A stretch of 64,000 bases of DNA from Opeltia flavorubescens (Eukaryota; Ascomycota; Lecanoromycetes; Teloschistales; Teloschistaceae): contig KE546978.1 of NCBI GenBank assembly GCA_000442125.1, forward strand, positions 1,391,098-1,455,097. Direction: 5' to 3'. The notes below the pieces were generated by a model. The model worked only from the letters and a program-made list of their open reading frames with translations. It did no database searches and had not been told where the DNA came from. The translations under genes and the position numbers were made by a program. This document shows positions 10,912 to 22,567 of the stretch, in pieces. Every line of letters starts with the position of its first letter. Positions within the stretch are counted from its first letter, which is position 1.

Positions 10912-13900
10912 ATGTCACTTCCCTCTAGCACAGCTGCCGAAGGTGAAGCGTCAATAGACAAAGAAAAGCTACCTAATGGCGCATCAACCACACAAGACCA
11001 TCCCGAACCTGAGTCTGATTCAATAGTCGAGGGACCTGCGGCACATGACGGTACCTCGAAAACGAATGAGCCACTGGTGTCATCTCTGACCAACGATGAG
11101 GGTACAAAAGATAACGATGTGGCCCTTCAAAAATCCAACTCAGCTATTGATAAAGAAGCCAATGGCGATGTTAATCTCATTGATGGTCCCAGCTCTACAG
11201 GAGTTGNTGAGATCATCGAATCAGGCACCAATAATCTCTTGGGGCCCGCAAAAGAGTGGAATCACCTTGGAATGGGGACAGTGACTGAGTACGCAGAGTA
11301 TCTACATCAACTTGAGAGTCGCGTGGCTTTCTTGGAGTCCAAACTTCCGGAAACACTCGACAAGGAGCCCAAGAAGCCAGTGGACTTCAAAAAGCGTACT
11401 CCAGTCATTGCGCAAGTGAGAAAGGTTGGGTGGAATGACTTCATGCACCGGGTAAAAGACGAGATGGTCTATGCTGTTGAAGTTCTGATAGGAGAGGAGA
11501 AACTCTGGTATCAGCGTAATAAGACAACTATGTCCGAGGTCACCAAGGAGATCAAAGCTTCAAGTGACTCCAAGTACCCTGAAAGGGAATCGCCCAAGCG
11601 AATACGGATTAATTCGATTCCCGTCATCAAGATCTTGAGCGAGATCATCGGTGGTGGGTGGAACAAATCTTGGGAGCTGAAGCCGACTATCTTCATCCAT
11701 CCTTTCAAGCCGTTCGTTCGACATGAGAAAGAAATCAAAGCTTATCTAGCAAAGCTTGAAGCAAGCTGGGGTGCTCATGATCGTCAGCCTATTTCTGACC
11801 TGCTTGAATCCGATATCACGGGGTCCTCCATCCCGAAACAGATAGAGCATCAAGCGTCCGAGACTGTAGGCAAGGAGAGTACTAACTCCTTCGAGCATAT
11901 CGAAGGCCATGGACAATCCGGAACTGAGGCTCGGAAAGAGCAGAAAGGGCCTAAAGAAGATCTGATGGATAGTCTCGAAGCTCTGCGAGATCTACGGTGT
12001 CTGGTGCGATTCATAGACGAAGACTTGACCCCATCGATCCCAAACTTCCAGGATCCGCAAGTGAAGCAGATACTATTCAGAGATCTCTGGCATCTTTTCA
12101 AGCCTGGCGAGGACATCTTCATTCCACGACTCAATCGCAAGGTGGAAGATGCTCCGACTGGATCTCTTGGACGGTCTCAGGAAGATTCTGCCCATCCTCA
12201 AAAGCAAAATCTGTGGTATCAAGAAGACTGGAAGATCATTACTTATGGCGGCGGCCGTCTTAATATTGCTCCACCTGAGGATCGAGACGCAAACTCTCTG
12301 CTCGCTAATCAAACTCCAAACGAATTCTTCGGTCTCGCATACTACGTCGACTTTAACAAGACCGGACCTAATTGTACATTCAGCCCCGTTGTCCATCAAT
12401 TCAGAATTAGGCCTTATGAAGGTCGACGTGATATCAAATCTTTAGATTTTTACCCTTCAAGGTATCTGGATGATCTTCCAAAGAGAAGATATGATCTTAT
12501 CCAAAGGGGTAAGAAGTTCAAGGAACTCACGAATGCTCGGCACATGCGGTACAAGGGCATGACCTTTGCTTGTCATCCGTGCGGCTGTTCTTTTGACCCA
12601 GAACATCCTATCTCTAACACCGAGCGAATTGAAAGCAACGTGGTAGTGGATTTTGCAGAAGCCTTTCAAAGTGACAAACAATNGTGTCTTGAATTTCATC
12701 CTATGGGAAAGCCCACTGGTTTCTGGAGAGAAGCGAAAGATGACACTCCTTTGGTTATCTGGAAAGATAATGAACGGCAAGAACGTCATGAGGAACTGTT
12801 TGATGCGTTTTTCGACGAAGACTTTGAGGATATGGAACACTCGAAAAATGCCTATGATCATCCTCTCTTGAAAGGAGACCCGGACGCGACTGATCCTAGT
12901 GGTCGAGGGCTACAAGATGAAGATCTGATGCTGTTACCTGCAAGGGTCATGGCTTATGCGTTCCGGGATAGGAAATTTGGTATTTCTGACCATTCAAGTA
13001 GCGAACCCCGACTGACCTGCAACTCTAGTCGCCTTACATATCGATCATCTCCAAGACGTCGAAGAGTACACAAAGGGCTGGGATGACCTACGGCTAGTTC
13101 CTGGCCACAAGGAGATGCTAAAGAGCCAGATCGAGACACATCTTAAAGACAGAGAATCTCGACTTGCTAGCGAACCCGGTGACAAACATGACTATGATCT
13201 CGTCCGTGGGAAAGGTGGGTATCCTTGACCCATTTTGAGATATCTTACTGAAGAATCCGAACGCAGGACGAGGACTCGTGGTCCTACTTCATGGTGTTCC
13301 TGGTGTAGGCAAAACCTCAACCGCTGGTGAGTAGACGCGTCATATCGTTCTCCCCGCTTGCCACTGATCAGGGGTGCAGAATGTATCGCCGAAGCCTATC
13401 GCAAACCATTATTTCCAATCACGTCCGGTGAGCTACATCGAGTTGATTCCTATGTGGTAGCTACTGATCAAATTTTAGGTGATCTCGGCCTCACAGCAGA
13501 GTCTGTCGAGGACGCTTTGCAGGAGAAATTCCATCTTGCTCAAGTATGGGATTGTATATTACTTCTTGACGAAGCCGATGTTTTTCTTGCCGAACGCTCG
13601 CCTCAAGATATCAAACGTAACAGCCTGGTATCAGGTATGCTTTGATGAGGCTGAGTTACATGGATCCTGCCCTTGCTGACTTTTTCAGTGTTCCTTCGGG
13701 TTTTGGAGTATTACACCGGTATCCTGTTTTTAACGTACGTATCCTATTGATGCTTCTGCATTTCCCGATATTCGTTCCTTGTGATCCACGTCTTCTTTCC
13801 GAGATACATACAAGTGTCGTTTACCGTTCTGACCTTTACCTACATTACTAACGCACATGAAACACAGTACCAACAGAGTCGCGAGTTTCGATGAAGCTTT

Positions 13901-14864
13901 CAAATCGCGCATTCACCTGGCCCTATATTTCCCACCCCTAAAACGGAAGCAAACAATCGCCATCTGGGAAGTCAACCTCAAGCGCACCCTCGGAAGAAAA
14001 GGCGGCTTGATGCACGCAGACAAGAACAAAATCCTCGAATTCGCGAAGAAGCATTTCGATGAGGGTCAACGGAAAGACTCCAACTGGAATGGACGACAAA
14101 TCCGCAATGCGTTCCAAACTGCAGCTGCGTTGGCGGAGTATGATGCCAATAAGGTTCATGATACGAGAGGACCGGTGTATTCTACCCTGGATACGAAACA
14201 TTTTAAGATTGTGGCCAAGGCGGCGGAGCAGTTTGATAAGTATATTTATTCGGTTGATGGGACGACGACGGCGGCGAGGGCGTTGAGGAATGCGAAGAGG
14301 AATGATGAGTTTCGGGGGGAGAGGCTGGAGTTGGATCCCCCGCTGTCTCCGACTGAGGGTAATGCTGTGAGGGAGGAGAGGAGGGATGTGGGGGATTTTT
14401 ATCATGAGGATGAGGGGAGTTCGGCGAGGAGGAGGGGGATGGGGCTGGTGAGAGGGGGGCGGAAGATTAGTAAGAAGGAAAGTGAGGCTTATGATGAGGA
14501 GGACGCGACGTTTTTGGAATCTGAAAGTTTACCAAGGAAACCTATGCGACAGAGCCGCAGACTTCCAGAGGACGTCGGACGGAATTCTAGACCACAGCAG
14601 AGAAGTCTTGATACGGGATATCTGACTCCAGCCGCCTCTGCTTCGGCGAGGGGGACGCCGCCTAGCAGATCCCGGAATGAGGACTATCAATCTTTGCGAC
14701 CGGCTCGGGCGAATCGAGGCGAGGTCTTCTCCCCTGTGCCGCGTGTTGCTGGGATTGAACGAAGGGGAGGAGGAGGTGGGAGGAAGCAGCAGCAAGAGAT
14801 GGAGGTGGAGATGGAGTCTGATGATCCGGAGTATAGTCCGCTTGATGCTAGTGAGGAGGAGTGA
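10912..14864 (+). CDS. Large AAA+ ATPase with DUF7025-type N-terminal region
   Basis: Seven exons (10912-12979, 13029-13214, 13267-13326, 13380-13427, 13479-13634, 13689-13734, 13868-14864) give 1186 residues, with phases agreeing at every junction. After an acidic N-terminus comes the region fungal databases call DUF7025 (IFIHPFKPFVRHEKEIKAYL; later FRDLWHLFKPGEDIF). The AAA+ core is complete: Walker A HGVPGVGKTSTA around 760-771, Walker B LLLDEADVFL with D818/E819, then FLTTNRVASFDEAFKSRIHL with the sensor Asn and arginine-finger region. The last 200 residues are charged and probably disordered. The family is common in Pezizomycotina; it is presumably an ATP-driven remodeller, but its substrate is unknown. 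Single Ns at 11207 and 12683 each hide one residue. It shares a promoter region with the STAND-like gene, which hints at joint function. Confidence 0.9.
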
Positions 14865-16302
14865 TGTGTGTGTGAGTGATGAGAAAGTGAGGGAGGGAGG
14901 GATGTGGTGTTTGATGGGGATGGTGATGGTAATAGTATTTTAAAGATTGGGTTTGGAGGATAAGAGGTTTGTATATAGTAACGAAAAATCATTGGGATTG
15001 TCTATATCTCACTAGTATATTTGACTTGCTTTCCCCCGTTCTTTCGAACGATGACTTTATGGCGTTGAGTGATGAAACCGGGTTTTGAGGAGGGGAGGGG
15101 GTCATTTTTCTTTTTAAACCGGTAGGCTTCTTGGGTTTTGTTATTTAGATTCTATCTAGAGATGTGTCACGGTGTTTGCTGTTTTTCTGCACAGGGCTGT
15201 AAAGCTCACCGTATAGACGTTCTGATATTGATCTACAAGTGGATTTATTGCTTTGAGACTATGGGCAGAAGACATTATTGACTGGTCTACTCCATATTTT
15301 TCAATATTAATTAGCATAAGACATTTGTAAAATGTATATAGTTATTCAATAGTAAGACTCAGTTAGGTATACATTGTACGTGTATATCAGATTGATTAGA
15401 GTTGGCAATAATCTGATTTGATGAAAATTATCCGGTACCAGTATGGTAAGCATCGTACTATATCCTATACTTCTCACGCTAGTCATGCCATACATTCGGG
15501 ATTTCGAACTGAGAGGGCTGATATTTTCCGTAAAGTTCCTGGTGGAGCTCATGTCTTTCGATCGTGCGTCGCTGGAAGAAAGCCGGTTGGTACTGGAGGT
15601 TTTGAGTAGATGAAAAAGAGCGTTTTACGCGACTTTGGAATTGAGGAAAACGTGGAAGGAAAGATTAATATATACATTGTGGATTGTGTGGGACCTATAC
15701 AATGGTTGTGGTTCATAAGTCCTCTGAATGGGCAGGAGGAACAGTGGTTAGAGATGACTCGGTCCGGAATTTAAGATTGCGATAGAGAATTCGGATAGCC
15801 GAAGATTCGAGGTCAGCTCTCTCTTGCCATTTGTTTGTCTCTAATTCATAGCAATAAGTCGAAAAGTCAAATCAAACTTGTGCTACTACGCGGCGATATT
15901 GATGTCTCTCCCTAGCTATAAATATAATTGTTCATGTCTGCTTCTTAGCGGATCGATTAAGGACGACACTTGAAAGTATGAGTCCGATGTCTCTAAGGGC
16001 AAGGGCAGCGTACTCGAGTCTATAGAGAAAAGAGCAATCATGTAACTTTAGAGTCTTATACTTGCGGGAAATGCCGTGTATAAGTAGGTGATTCAGTCTA
16101 GTAAAACCGAGATATCATGGTGTAAGAATTATATAAAGGCGAAACAAACCGAGAGTTTTTCGTTGTAATCATGACAGGATGCGCTACCAAGATAAAATGC
16201 TTGATCAATGAATCCTCCTTCGAACCTGCAATCCTACTGTCGATCGAAGATATGCTCGAAACATTTGTGGTCAATAAAAGACTCTGGGCTGTGTGTGGTA
16301 GT
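14865..16302. other. Intergenic, convergent 3' regions
   Basis: AT-rich, with stop codons frequent in all frames. It lies between the converging ends of the AAA+ gene and the AKAP7-like gene. A minus-strand frame at 16098-16328 overlaps the next gene's end and is a shadow. I see nothing functional. Confidence 0.55.
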
Positions 16303-17268
16303 CTAGTCTTGATAGTCGGAACTATCATAAGGTTTTCCTGAGGATGGTATGTTCATTCCTGTTATTGGCATGTTTCTACGCTTCGTTTTGTATGCTTTCT
16401 CATAGAGATCGTCGGGATGATCAGGAACAAAATCGCTTGGTGATACGCCAGGTAGCGGGACAGTGGCAATATCCCGGTAGCCTGTCTTGACAAGCCTCCC
16501 TTGTCTCCACACATCCTTGATACCGAGCTCGGAGATGCATAGCTTTTCTAGCGGATATGTTGCGGTCCACGGGAAATCTTTGTACTTGGAGTAGACAATG
16601 GACGAGTCGAAATCTGGCTGGCGAGTGAACCCTTTGCCTAATAAAGTGACTTTCTCGTTGATAACATTTGATTTGAGATGTCTGGTATCCATCAATTTTG
16701 GTCGAATTACGTCCCTACCTCCCTTGTTGACTGGAACGTAGCCCTCGGCACCAAAGATATCATCGACTATATTAATGAAATCGCATAACATTGGTTTCTC
16801 CTCTATAGGATTGCATATCAAGTTCTTAGTAACCAGTCTTTCTGCACGCAATCCATGCAATCTGACTCTTAGAGGCTGCAGTCGTCGTAGAGTATCTATA
16901 TGCGGTCTCGAGAAATTGACTATTGTAAATTAATATTGAGACACTTAGAAAAGGCGAGTGATCTCACACTTTGACCTAGCGTTGAATCCGGAATTATATT
17001 GCCGATGAAGCTCTAGTAGCAGATCAGACGCAGCTTTGACACGAGCTGGCGTCTTCAGACTTAGTGGCCCCATTGAACAGTGGATTTCATCGGGGACGCT
17101 CCAAGCAGCTCGAGGAAGCACTGCCGTGATAGGGTCTTCTGAAACTTGTTGGACAGATTCTAGTAGTTGAGGAGTAGACTGAGTGGTTGCGAAAGGTATT
17201 CGTAGGAAATGCGTGATACCAAATTTGGCTATGTTTATAGACGCGCTGTTAGGAATCTTTACCACCAT
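16303..17268 (-). CDS. AKAP7-like 2H phosphoesterase relative, second active-site motif missing
   Basis: Two exons, 17268-16968 and 16895-16303, give 297 residues. The sequence resembles the AKAP7 2'-5' RNA ligase-like (2H phosphoesterase) proteins of fungi: THFLRIPFAT near the start, the first H-x-S/T motif as IHCSMGPLSL (H63, S65), the PLRVRLHGLRAE strand after the junction, and the C-terminal stretch LEKLCISELGIKDV. Functional members need two H-x-T/S motifs. Here the second site reads IRPKLMDTRHLK, where relatives have a His-Ala-Thr between the Leu and the Met, so the second catalytic His seems lost. It may be a non-catalytic RNA or cyclic-phosphate binding protein, or a decaying gene. 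The ATG at 17268 is the first usable start; upstream sequence is stop-rich. Its neighbours show no link to it. Confidence 0.72.
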
Positions 17269-18506
17269 TCTCTCACGACGAATGTGATGAATGATTCGAG
17301 ATGTGGCCTGAGTGCAAAGGATTTGATTTGTTGATGGTTACACGAATAGTGGGTCCTGCATACGTCTCGAACCAATAGAGTTTAGCTCAAGTTTTAGTCT
17401 TTCAATCTCAAGTTCTATAATACCTCTGCAAATCTGTACCGTCGAAGTGTGATAATAAACGTCTTTTCGTGGATGATTGGGAGCACCATCGAGTGATCAA
17501 TGATATTTTAGACCTCTATTCAGGGTTTTCTTCTCTGGCATTATGACTTTGAATGTGGGCTCCTTATGATGTATGAGCAAGCACGACAATTCGGCATCTC
17601 TATCGATAGTAGAAGATGCTTATATCGTGGGTGATACCCGTCCAGGGCGAGATTCTTTATCCACGAAAGGATCTCATGGCGTTTATTCACATCTGAAAAG
17701 TTAGGCTGTGTTCTGTACCGTATCTCTCTTGGAATAGGTCCCCTAATATATGTTAATTCTCATGTGGATGTTGAGCGACTCATAGACCGAAGCGAGGGAT
17801 GCCATGTCGTGGCTATCGATTTCCTTCATGACAAGATTCACAATCTCCGATAGAAGCTCTAATAGAGAAGGGTGAAGCTTGGAGCTGATGTCATTTCTCA
17901 TGCTGCGTTATTTGATCCGACCTCTTGACGCGTTTTTTCGCGAGCGGTTTGGCGATGAGGATCTGCCATACTGAACTGCGCATGGTAAGGAAGGAAAATA
18001 AGCCAATCCAAGTTATCAGCATCAATGGTGTGGTGAAAATAGTGAAGTGCATTTGGAGGCAATCTTTGATCTTTGGACCTTACTTCCGAGCTCTGGATTG
18101 TAAGCGCGCCCTTGGACGCTTTTTAGCTAGACGTATTTAAAGTATGATCTTGAAAGATGATTTGAGATCTATCGAAGGCAAGAACGATCGAGCTGGTGGT
18201 GAGGTAGGCAACAAATCACGTGCTTAGGGTTCCTTCATTGTCAAGCCCTGATATTCTGCGCTTTATTGGGAATGAGAACTACACTATTTCGTATATTGCG
18301 TGCATGGGAATCCCGACAACTTTTCTCTATGGCAAAGGTGTCCTCGATAAGCCGGGCAGAGTCAGGGTTATGAGTCACACTCGGTATGGTCTCTCATTCT
18401 TGTTATCGTCCTGTATGCAGGTTCAGGATGATCGGCTTACTTTTGTAGCGGCACTATCATCATAGGTATATGCAAATTAACCTCTTCGATCGCTATTTCA
18501 ACCCTC
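17269..18506. other. Intergenic region left of the cluster
   Basis: Contains only short open frames without resemblance to known families. It includes the promoter of the AKAP7-like gene and the 3' side of the metallo-hydrolase. No mobile-element remnant seen at the cluster border. Confidence 0.5.
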
Positions 18507-19738
18507 TCATAGAATTTCTCCATCAGAAGCTACCTCGCTAAGCCCTTTCAACGCGTCTCCAAAGTCGTCGCAAAAAAGCCAGCGTGTATCATCCTTCAAA
18601 CTACTCTCTCTCCATTGGTGAATGCTATCGGGAAATTTGGGAATTTTATCCCTTATCGATGAGTCATGTGCCATGACCACAAAAATGTCCTCACTCGCAT
18701 CCAATTCCTGGATCTTACGTACAGTCTCCATGGCTGCATCGTAGTCTGGAAATAATTGGTTCTGTGCTACGGTGAAGAACGGCTTTGTAGGGCTTTTATT
18801 TAAGGTGAAACGCTGTAGTGAACTGCTGGAATATACTTCGACGTCTCTCTTCTCACTACTCGTCTCAGTCATCATGGTAGCCGTCAAACTTCGAGAGATC
18901 TCGATTTGGCGAGGCAGCGGCAAGTACTCGGATGGCCGAAGTACACCCATATGATGACAAGCGTCCGCACCCATGAAGACGAAACTCGCCGGATCAGCTG
19001 TCGTCCGTGCGAGTGCGCAGAGATGTCCTGTGGCATGGCCTGGAGCGTCGAGCAGATAGAAAGACCCGTTGCCGAAATAGTCGAATGCGTCAAAGCGACC
19101 AATTTTCAAGCCGGTGAATGCTATTTCACGCACGGCGCGGCCCTCTTGATCATGGTCGTGTATGATTCCATCTGGATTTGAAGGCCATCCGGGCCAAGAC
19201 GTGGCGCGTACACCGGGTCCTACCACGAGCTCGGTGGTGGATGGGAACGTGGTGATGTCGCCAATGTGGTCGAAATGGTTGTGCGACCATATTATAGATC
19301 TGATATCTGCAGCACGGATGTTCAGACCGCTGGTATCATCGTTGAGGACAGAAGCTACATCCGAGCCAGGTGTGACACTAGTCGTTGCTTCGATGAGATT
19401 TTTGACTTTTGGTGCATAGTTCTGCCAATCAGGTCGAACGCCAAGATCGAAAATGATGTGCGAGGAGCCGTGGGAGATGAGGAAGCAGTAGATTGGTGCG
19501 TCGAGACCAGTGAAGCCTGGGAGCTTGGGCTGCCAGAAGAGTTCAGGGTTCAGATGGACCAGCGTATTACTACAGAGAAGCGGAGCCAATCATGTCAACG
19601 GATCGGTGCAAATGCATGCATCCTTGGCTTAGGGAAATAGCCTTACGTATCGATGACTCTGACGTCAACCGTAGATGAGGACTGAGGAATGGACAGCGTT
19701 GGAGCAGGCTTCACGGCCACCAGGGAGGTCTCGTCCAT
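18507..19738 (-). CDS. Metallo-beta-lactamase-fold hydrolase (lactonase-like), cluster gene
   Basis: Two exons, 19738-19647 and 19569-18507, give 384 residues. The short first exon supplies the ATG and brings the chain in phase with NTLVHLNPELFW. The di-zinc site is complete: H-N-H-F-D-H at residues 127-132, a second-shell His in DAPGHATGHL (H209), Asp233 in MGADACHH, and a late His in VMAHDSS. The overall layout matches the lactonase/AttM-like branch of the superfamily rather than the PKS-partner thioesterases. Since the cluster PKS carries its own releasing esterase, this enzyme more likely opens or forms a lactone, or hydrolyses an ester, in tailoring or detoxification. That role is inference. 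It diverges from the prenyltransferase gene, and their shared promoter contains two copies of the cluster motif, which argues for co-regulation. Confidence 0.87.
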
Positions 19739-19931
19739 CCTGAGGGTTTTGGTAATGGATGAAGTTTGCTCATCGCGAATCTCGAAGCTGTTACTCCCCG
19801 GACCGACAATCCATCCTCAAGTGGATTGACGGAAGGACTACACACATCAAGCTTACGACATAGCACAGATGTCATACCGATGCAAGAGGTAAGTTGAATT
19901 TCCTAACCCTAGAGTCTGCCATCGGCTAGTG

Positions 19932-19941
19932 TTACTCGGGG
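19932..19941 (+). promoter_or_regulatory. Cluster motif copy 1 (TTACTCGGGG)
   Basis: Exact 10-mer in the hydrolase/prenyltransferase divergent promoter. It is one of six copies of TTACTCGG(G/A)G found in promoters of the cluster. Confidence 0.7.
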
Positions 19942-19993
19942 AAAAACAGAGTATCTCAATAGCAATGGTGACATCGAACCAGCCCTATACGCT

Positions 19994-20003
19994 TTACTCG
20001 GGG
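19994..20003 (+). promoter_or_regulatory. Cluster motif copy 2 (TTACTCGGGG)
   Basis: Second exact copy in the same divergent promoter, same orientation, 62 nt downstream of the first. Confidence 0.7.
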
Positions 20004-20240
20004 CTCTCACAGGACGAATGACGTAAGATTAATGCATCGTCATGGCTGTAGATGCATGCAGGAGGCGGCTGTCAAGAGGTGGAGGATCAAACAACGTACA
20101 TTGCCAAATTTTGAGTGAACAAACACCAAAAAATCCCTGGATTCCTCAGAGGCAGTTCACGGTCAAAGAACGTGACTGAACAAGTCGGCAATCCCGGAAT
20201 ACTACGCAAAGTAATAGGTACCATCATTCAATTTCGAGCT

Positions 20241-21635
20241 ATGGCGGTCGCAGTAGAGTCTCCAATGTTCCGCGCTTTAGGAGAGGAAGTCGCTGGTTCA
20301 AAAATAATTGGGAAACAGACAGATGAAAATGTAGCAGAACCGTTCTACTGGTGGAACACGAGCGGCCGGGACCTTGCCAACATGCTCCATGAAGCCGGCT
20401 ACTCAGAGGAGATACAGCGGCAGTTCCTCGCATATTACAGAGACACAATCTGTCCACGGCTAGGGCACCGACCGAGAGAGGGTTCTACGAAGAGCGGAGT
20501 CGGCCGAGATGGCAATCCATTTGAATACAGTTTTGAGCTCAAAGGATCGACCAAGAAGCAAGCTGTCCGCTTCGTCGTTGACGTGAACCAACTACGTCCA
20601 GTAGACAAAACGAGTCCTCTGAGCATAGTCCATTCGCAGCAGGTTGTGGATTCTTTGGCAGGAAGAACTGCTGGATTCGACGATACGTGGTATCGTGCCC
20701 TAGCTCCATGGTTTGTACAATCTGATATACCAGCGAAAGAACAGGAGGCCCTGATCGAGAAGGTCGGTTACCAGACCTCAGTGATTCTTGGCTTCGATGT
20801 CCACCACAGTGTGTCATCTCCTCAAAATCTTCCGGTCTTGGGTAAAGTGTACTTTCCGCCTTGTTTCGTAGCTGCTGCAAAAGGTATCACGCGATGGCAA
20901 GCAGTTCGATTGGGGATTAGACAGCTCCCAGATATCAGTTCGTACCCAAATATCCTTAACTCCTTGGGATTAATCGAAGACTACCTATCAACCAAGCCGA
21001 AAGATTGGGAAGAAGGATTACGATACCTGGCCACTGATTTCCTCGCTCCAGGAAAGGCTCGCCTGAAGGTATACATGCGCTACGCTGGAGACTCCTTCGA
21101 CGATATTTGGGATTACTACAGCCTTGGCGGGCGGATCCCAGGTCTAAAAGATGACAAAGAGAAGTTCCGGGATCTGATGAAGCTGACGAGTGGGGGAGGT
21201 CACAACACGGAGAGTGGGAGACAAAAGATTACAGATCAGCGCACTGTCGCACAAGTTGCTCGAAAAGCGACTGCTATATACTTCTCCCTGTCTGCGGACG
21301 TTCCTTATCCCGCTCCTAAGATCTGTATCTATCCTGCCAACTACGCGAAGAACGATGAAATCATAGCGCAAGGACTCGATGAGTGGCTTGAGAAGTACGA
21401 TTGGACAGACGGTGGAAAGACGATTCGGGAGCAAGTGAAGAATGTCTTGTACGTGTCCACTTCAAGTCAAACTAGCTGACGATGCTCATATGTCCACAGC
21501 ACGCACCGAAAGCTTGACGAGAAGACTGGCATCTTTACCTTCATCGGAATTGGGAGGAAAGAAGATCCTTCGAAGAAAGACCTGAGCGTCCAAGTATACG
21601 TAAGCCCAGAATTATACCAGACGCCGCGCCTTTGA
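20241..21635 (+). CDS. DMATS-family aromatic prenyltransferase
   Basis: Two exons, 20241-21448 and 21500-21635, give 447 residues, normal for the dimethylallyltryptophan-synthase family. Family features run in order: PFYWWNTSGRDLANMLHEAGY near the start; an NQLRPVDKTSPLSIVHSQQVVDSL stretch; the beta-strand GFDVHHSVSSPQNLPVLGKVYFPP with basic residues that bind prenyl diphosphate in relatives; RLKVYMRYAGDSFDDIWDYYSLGG; and VPYPAPKICIYPANYAKND. After the intron the chain resumes with THRKLDEKTGIFTFIGIG. Enzymes of this soluble ABBA-fold family attach a dimethylallyl or longer prenyl group to an aromatic ring or its oxygen, without a DDxxD motif and often without metal. Next to an NR-PKS, the acceptor is probably the PKS-derived phenol. 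I chose the ATG at 20241; upstream in-frame codons include no other ATG. Confidence 0.94.
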
Positions 21636-22567
21636 TCGGCAAACGTCAGACATGTCTGTATGTTAATTTTCTTTCCATTGGTACTTAATGGCGATTGTAA
21701 AGTAAATTGCTCCTTTCGTCGGCATGGCGGTCGCGCATGTAGCTACAAGAAATCATGATGTGCGCAATGTCATGCCTTATAGGTAGTGCTGGTGGTTCCC
21801 TCTAAGTCTGATGATCGTGGTAGCGTGTGTCTAGCTAGCGAATGCAAAGAAACTATCAATCATGACCCTATGCGTCTCATAATTCTCAAAAGCGGCCCCT
21901 AGCCAGGTAGGGGAAGGCTGTTTCAGCTGCCAAGCAGGGCCTTGCTCGTAATCCCGCAATTCTTTTAGTATTGCCTTGCGTGTTCTCAGGTCTAGTGGAA
22001 GCAGTCGGATCGAAACAACGCTTACTTCAGCTCTGCAGCGATAGTGAAAGCATGATGACTTACTTCAAGGTTATCTGAGGTAAAAGTAGAGAGAGTAAGT
22101 GTTATTGCCAATTTTTCGCGTTGTCCATCAATCTTTACCGCTTTCTCCTCCAGTTCGTGTCACGTCATTACGCGCACAATGGGACTCAAATGAGACGAGG
22201 ATCTTCACGGCACGACACGAATGGTGATCCACCACCGGCTCAATATTCCGACCCCGAGTAAATGGGAGGTGCGGTACTACTCGTGTGTGCCTGGCGTGCC
22301 TGGTTCTCTAGAGTCACCTGACTCGTGTGCTGTAGGCCGGAGTTAGTCTAACTTCGTACGGCTAAACGGCACGGCTTATGTCCGACATCTCCATCATGGC
22401 AATTGAGACAATTCCATCGGCCTTCACTTCACCATACATCCGTTCTGTCACTCTCCTGGAGTTTACTATCACCGACCTCGCGAGACTCATCAAAATACCC
22501 TTATAGCACATAGAATTTCCTTCAACCTACTTGCCATCACCACCACAACCACCAAAAACTTCCAATC
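21636..22567. promoter_or_regulatory. SDR upstream region
   Basis: About 0.9 kb between the prenyltransferase end and the SDR start, without a gene. It contains one cluster-motif copy in reverse orientation and several ACTCGTGTG-type sequences near 22278-22330 whose meaning is unclear. Confidence 0.55.
22252..22261 (-). promoter_or_regulatory. Cluster motif copy 3 (TTACTCGGGG, minus strand)
   Basis: Reads CCCCGAGTAA on the plus strand, about 307 nt upstream of the SDR start codon. Confidence 0.68.

Larger units (their letters stand above)
19739..20240. promoter_or_regulatory. Divergent promoter of metallo-hydrolase and prenyltransferase genes
   Basis: A 502-bp region between the two starts. 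It carries two same-strand copies of TTACTCGGGG 62 nt apart, and TGACGTAA-like sequence near 20017. The two motif copies lie about 200-260 nt from the hydrolase start and 240-310 nt from the prenyltransferase start. Confidence 0.7.
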
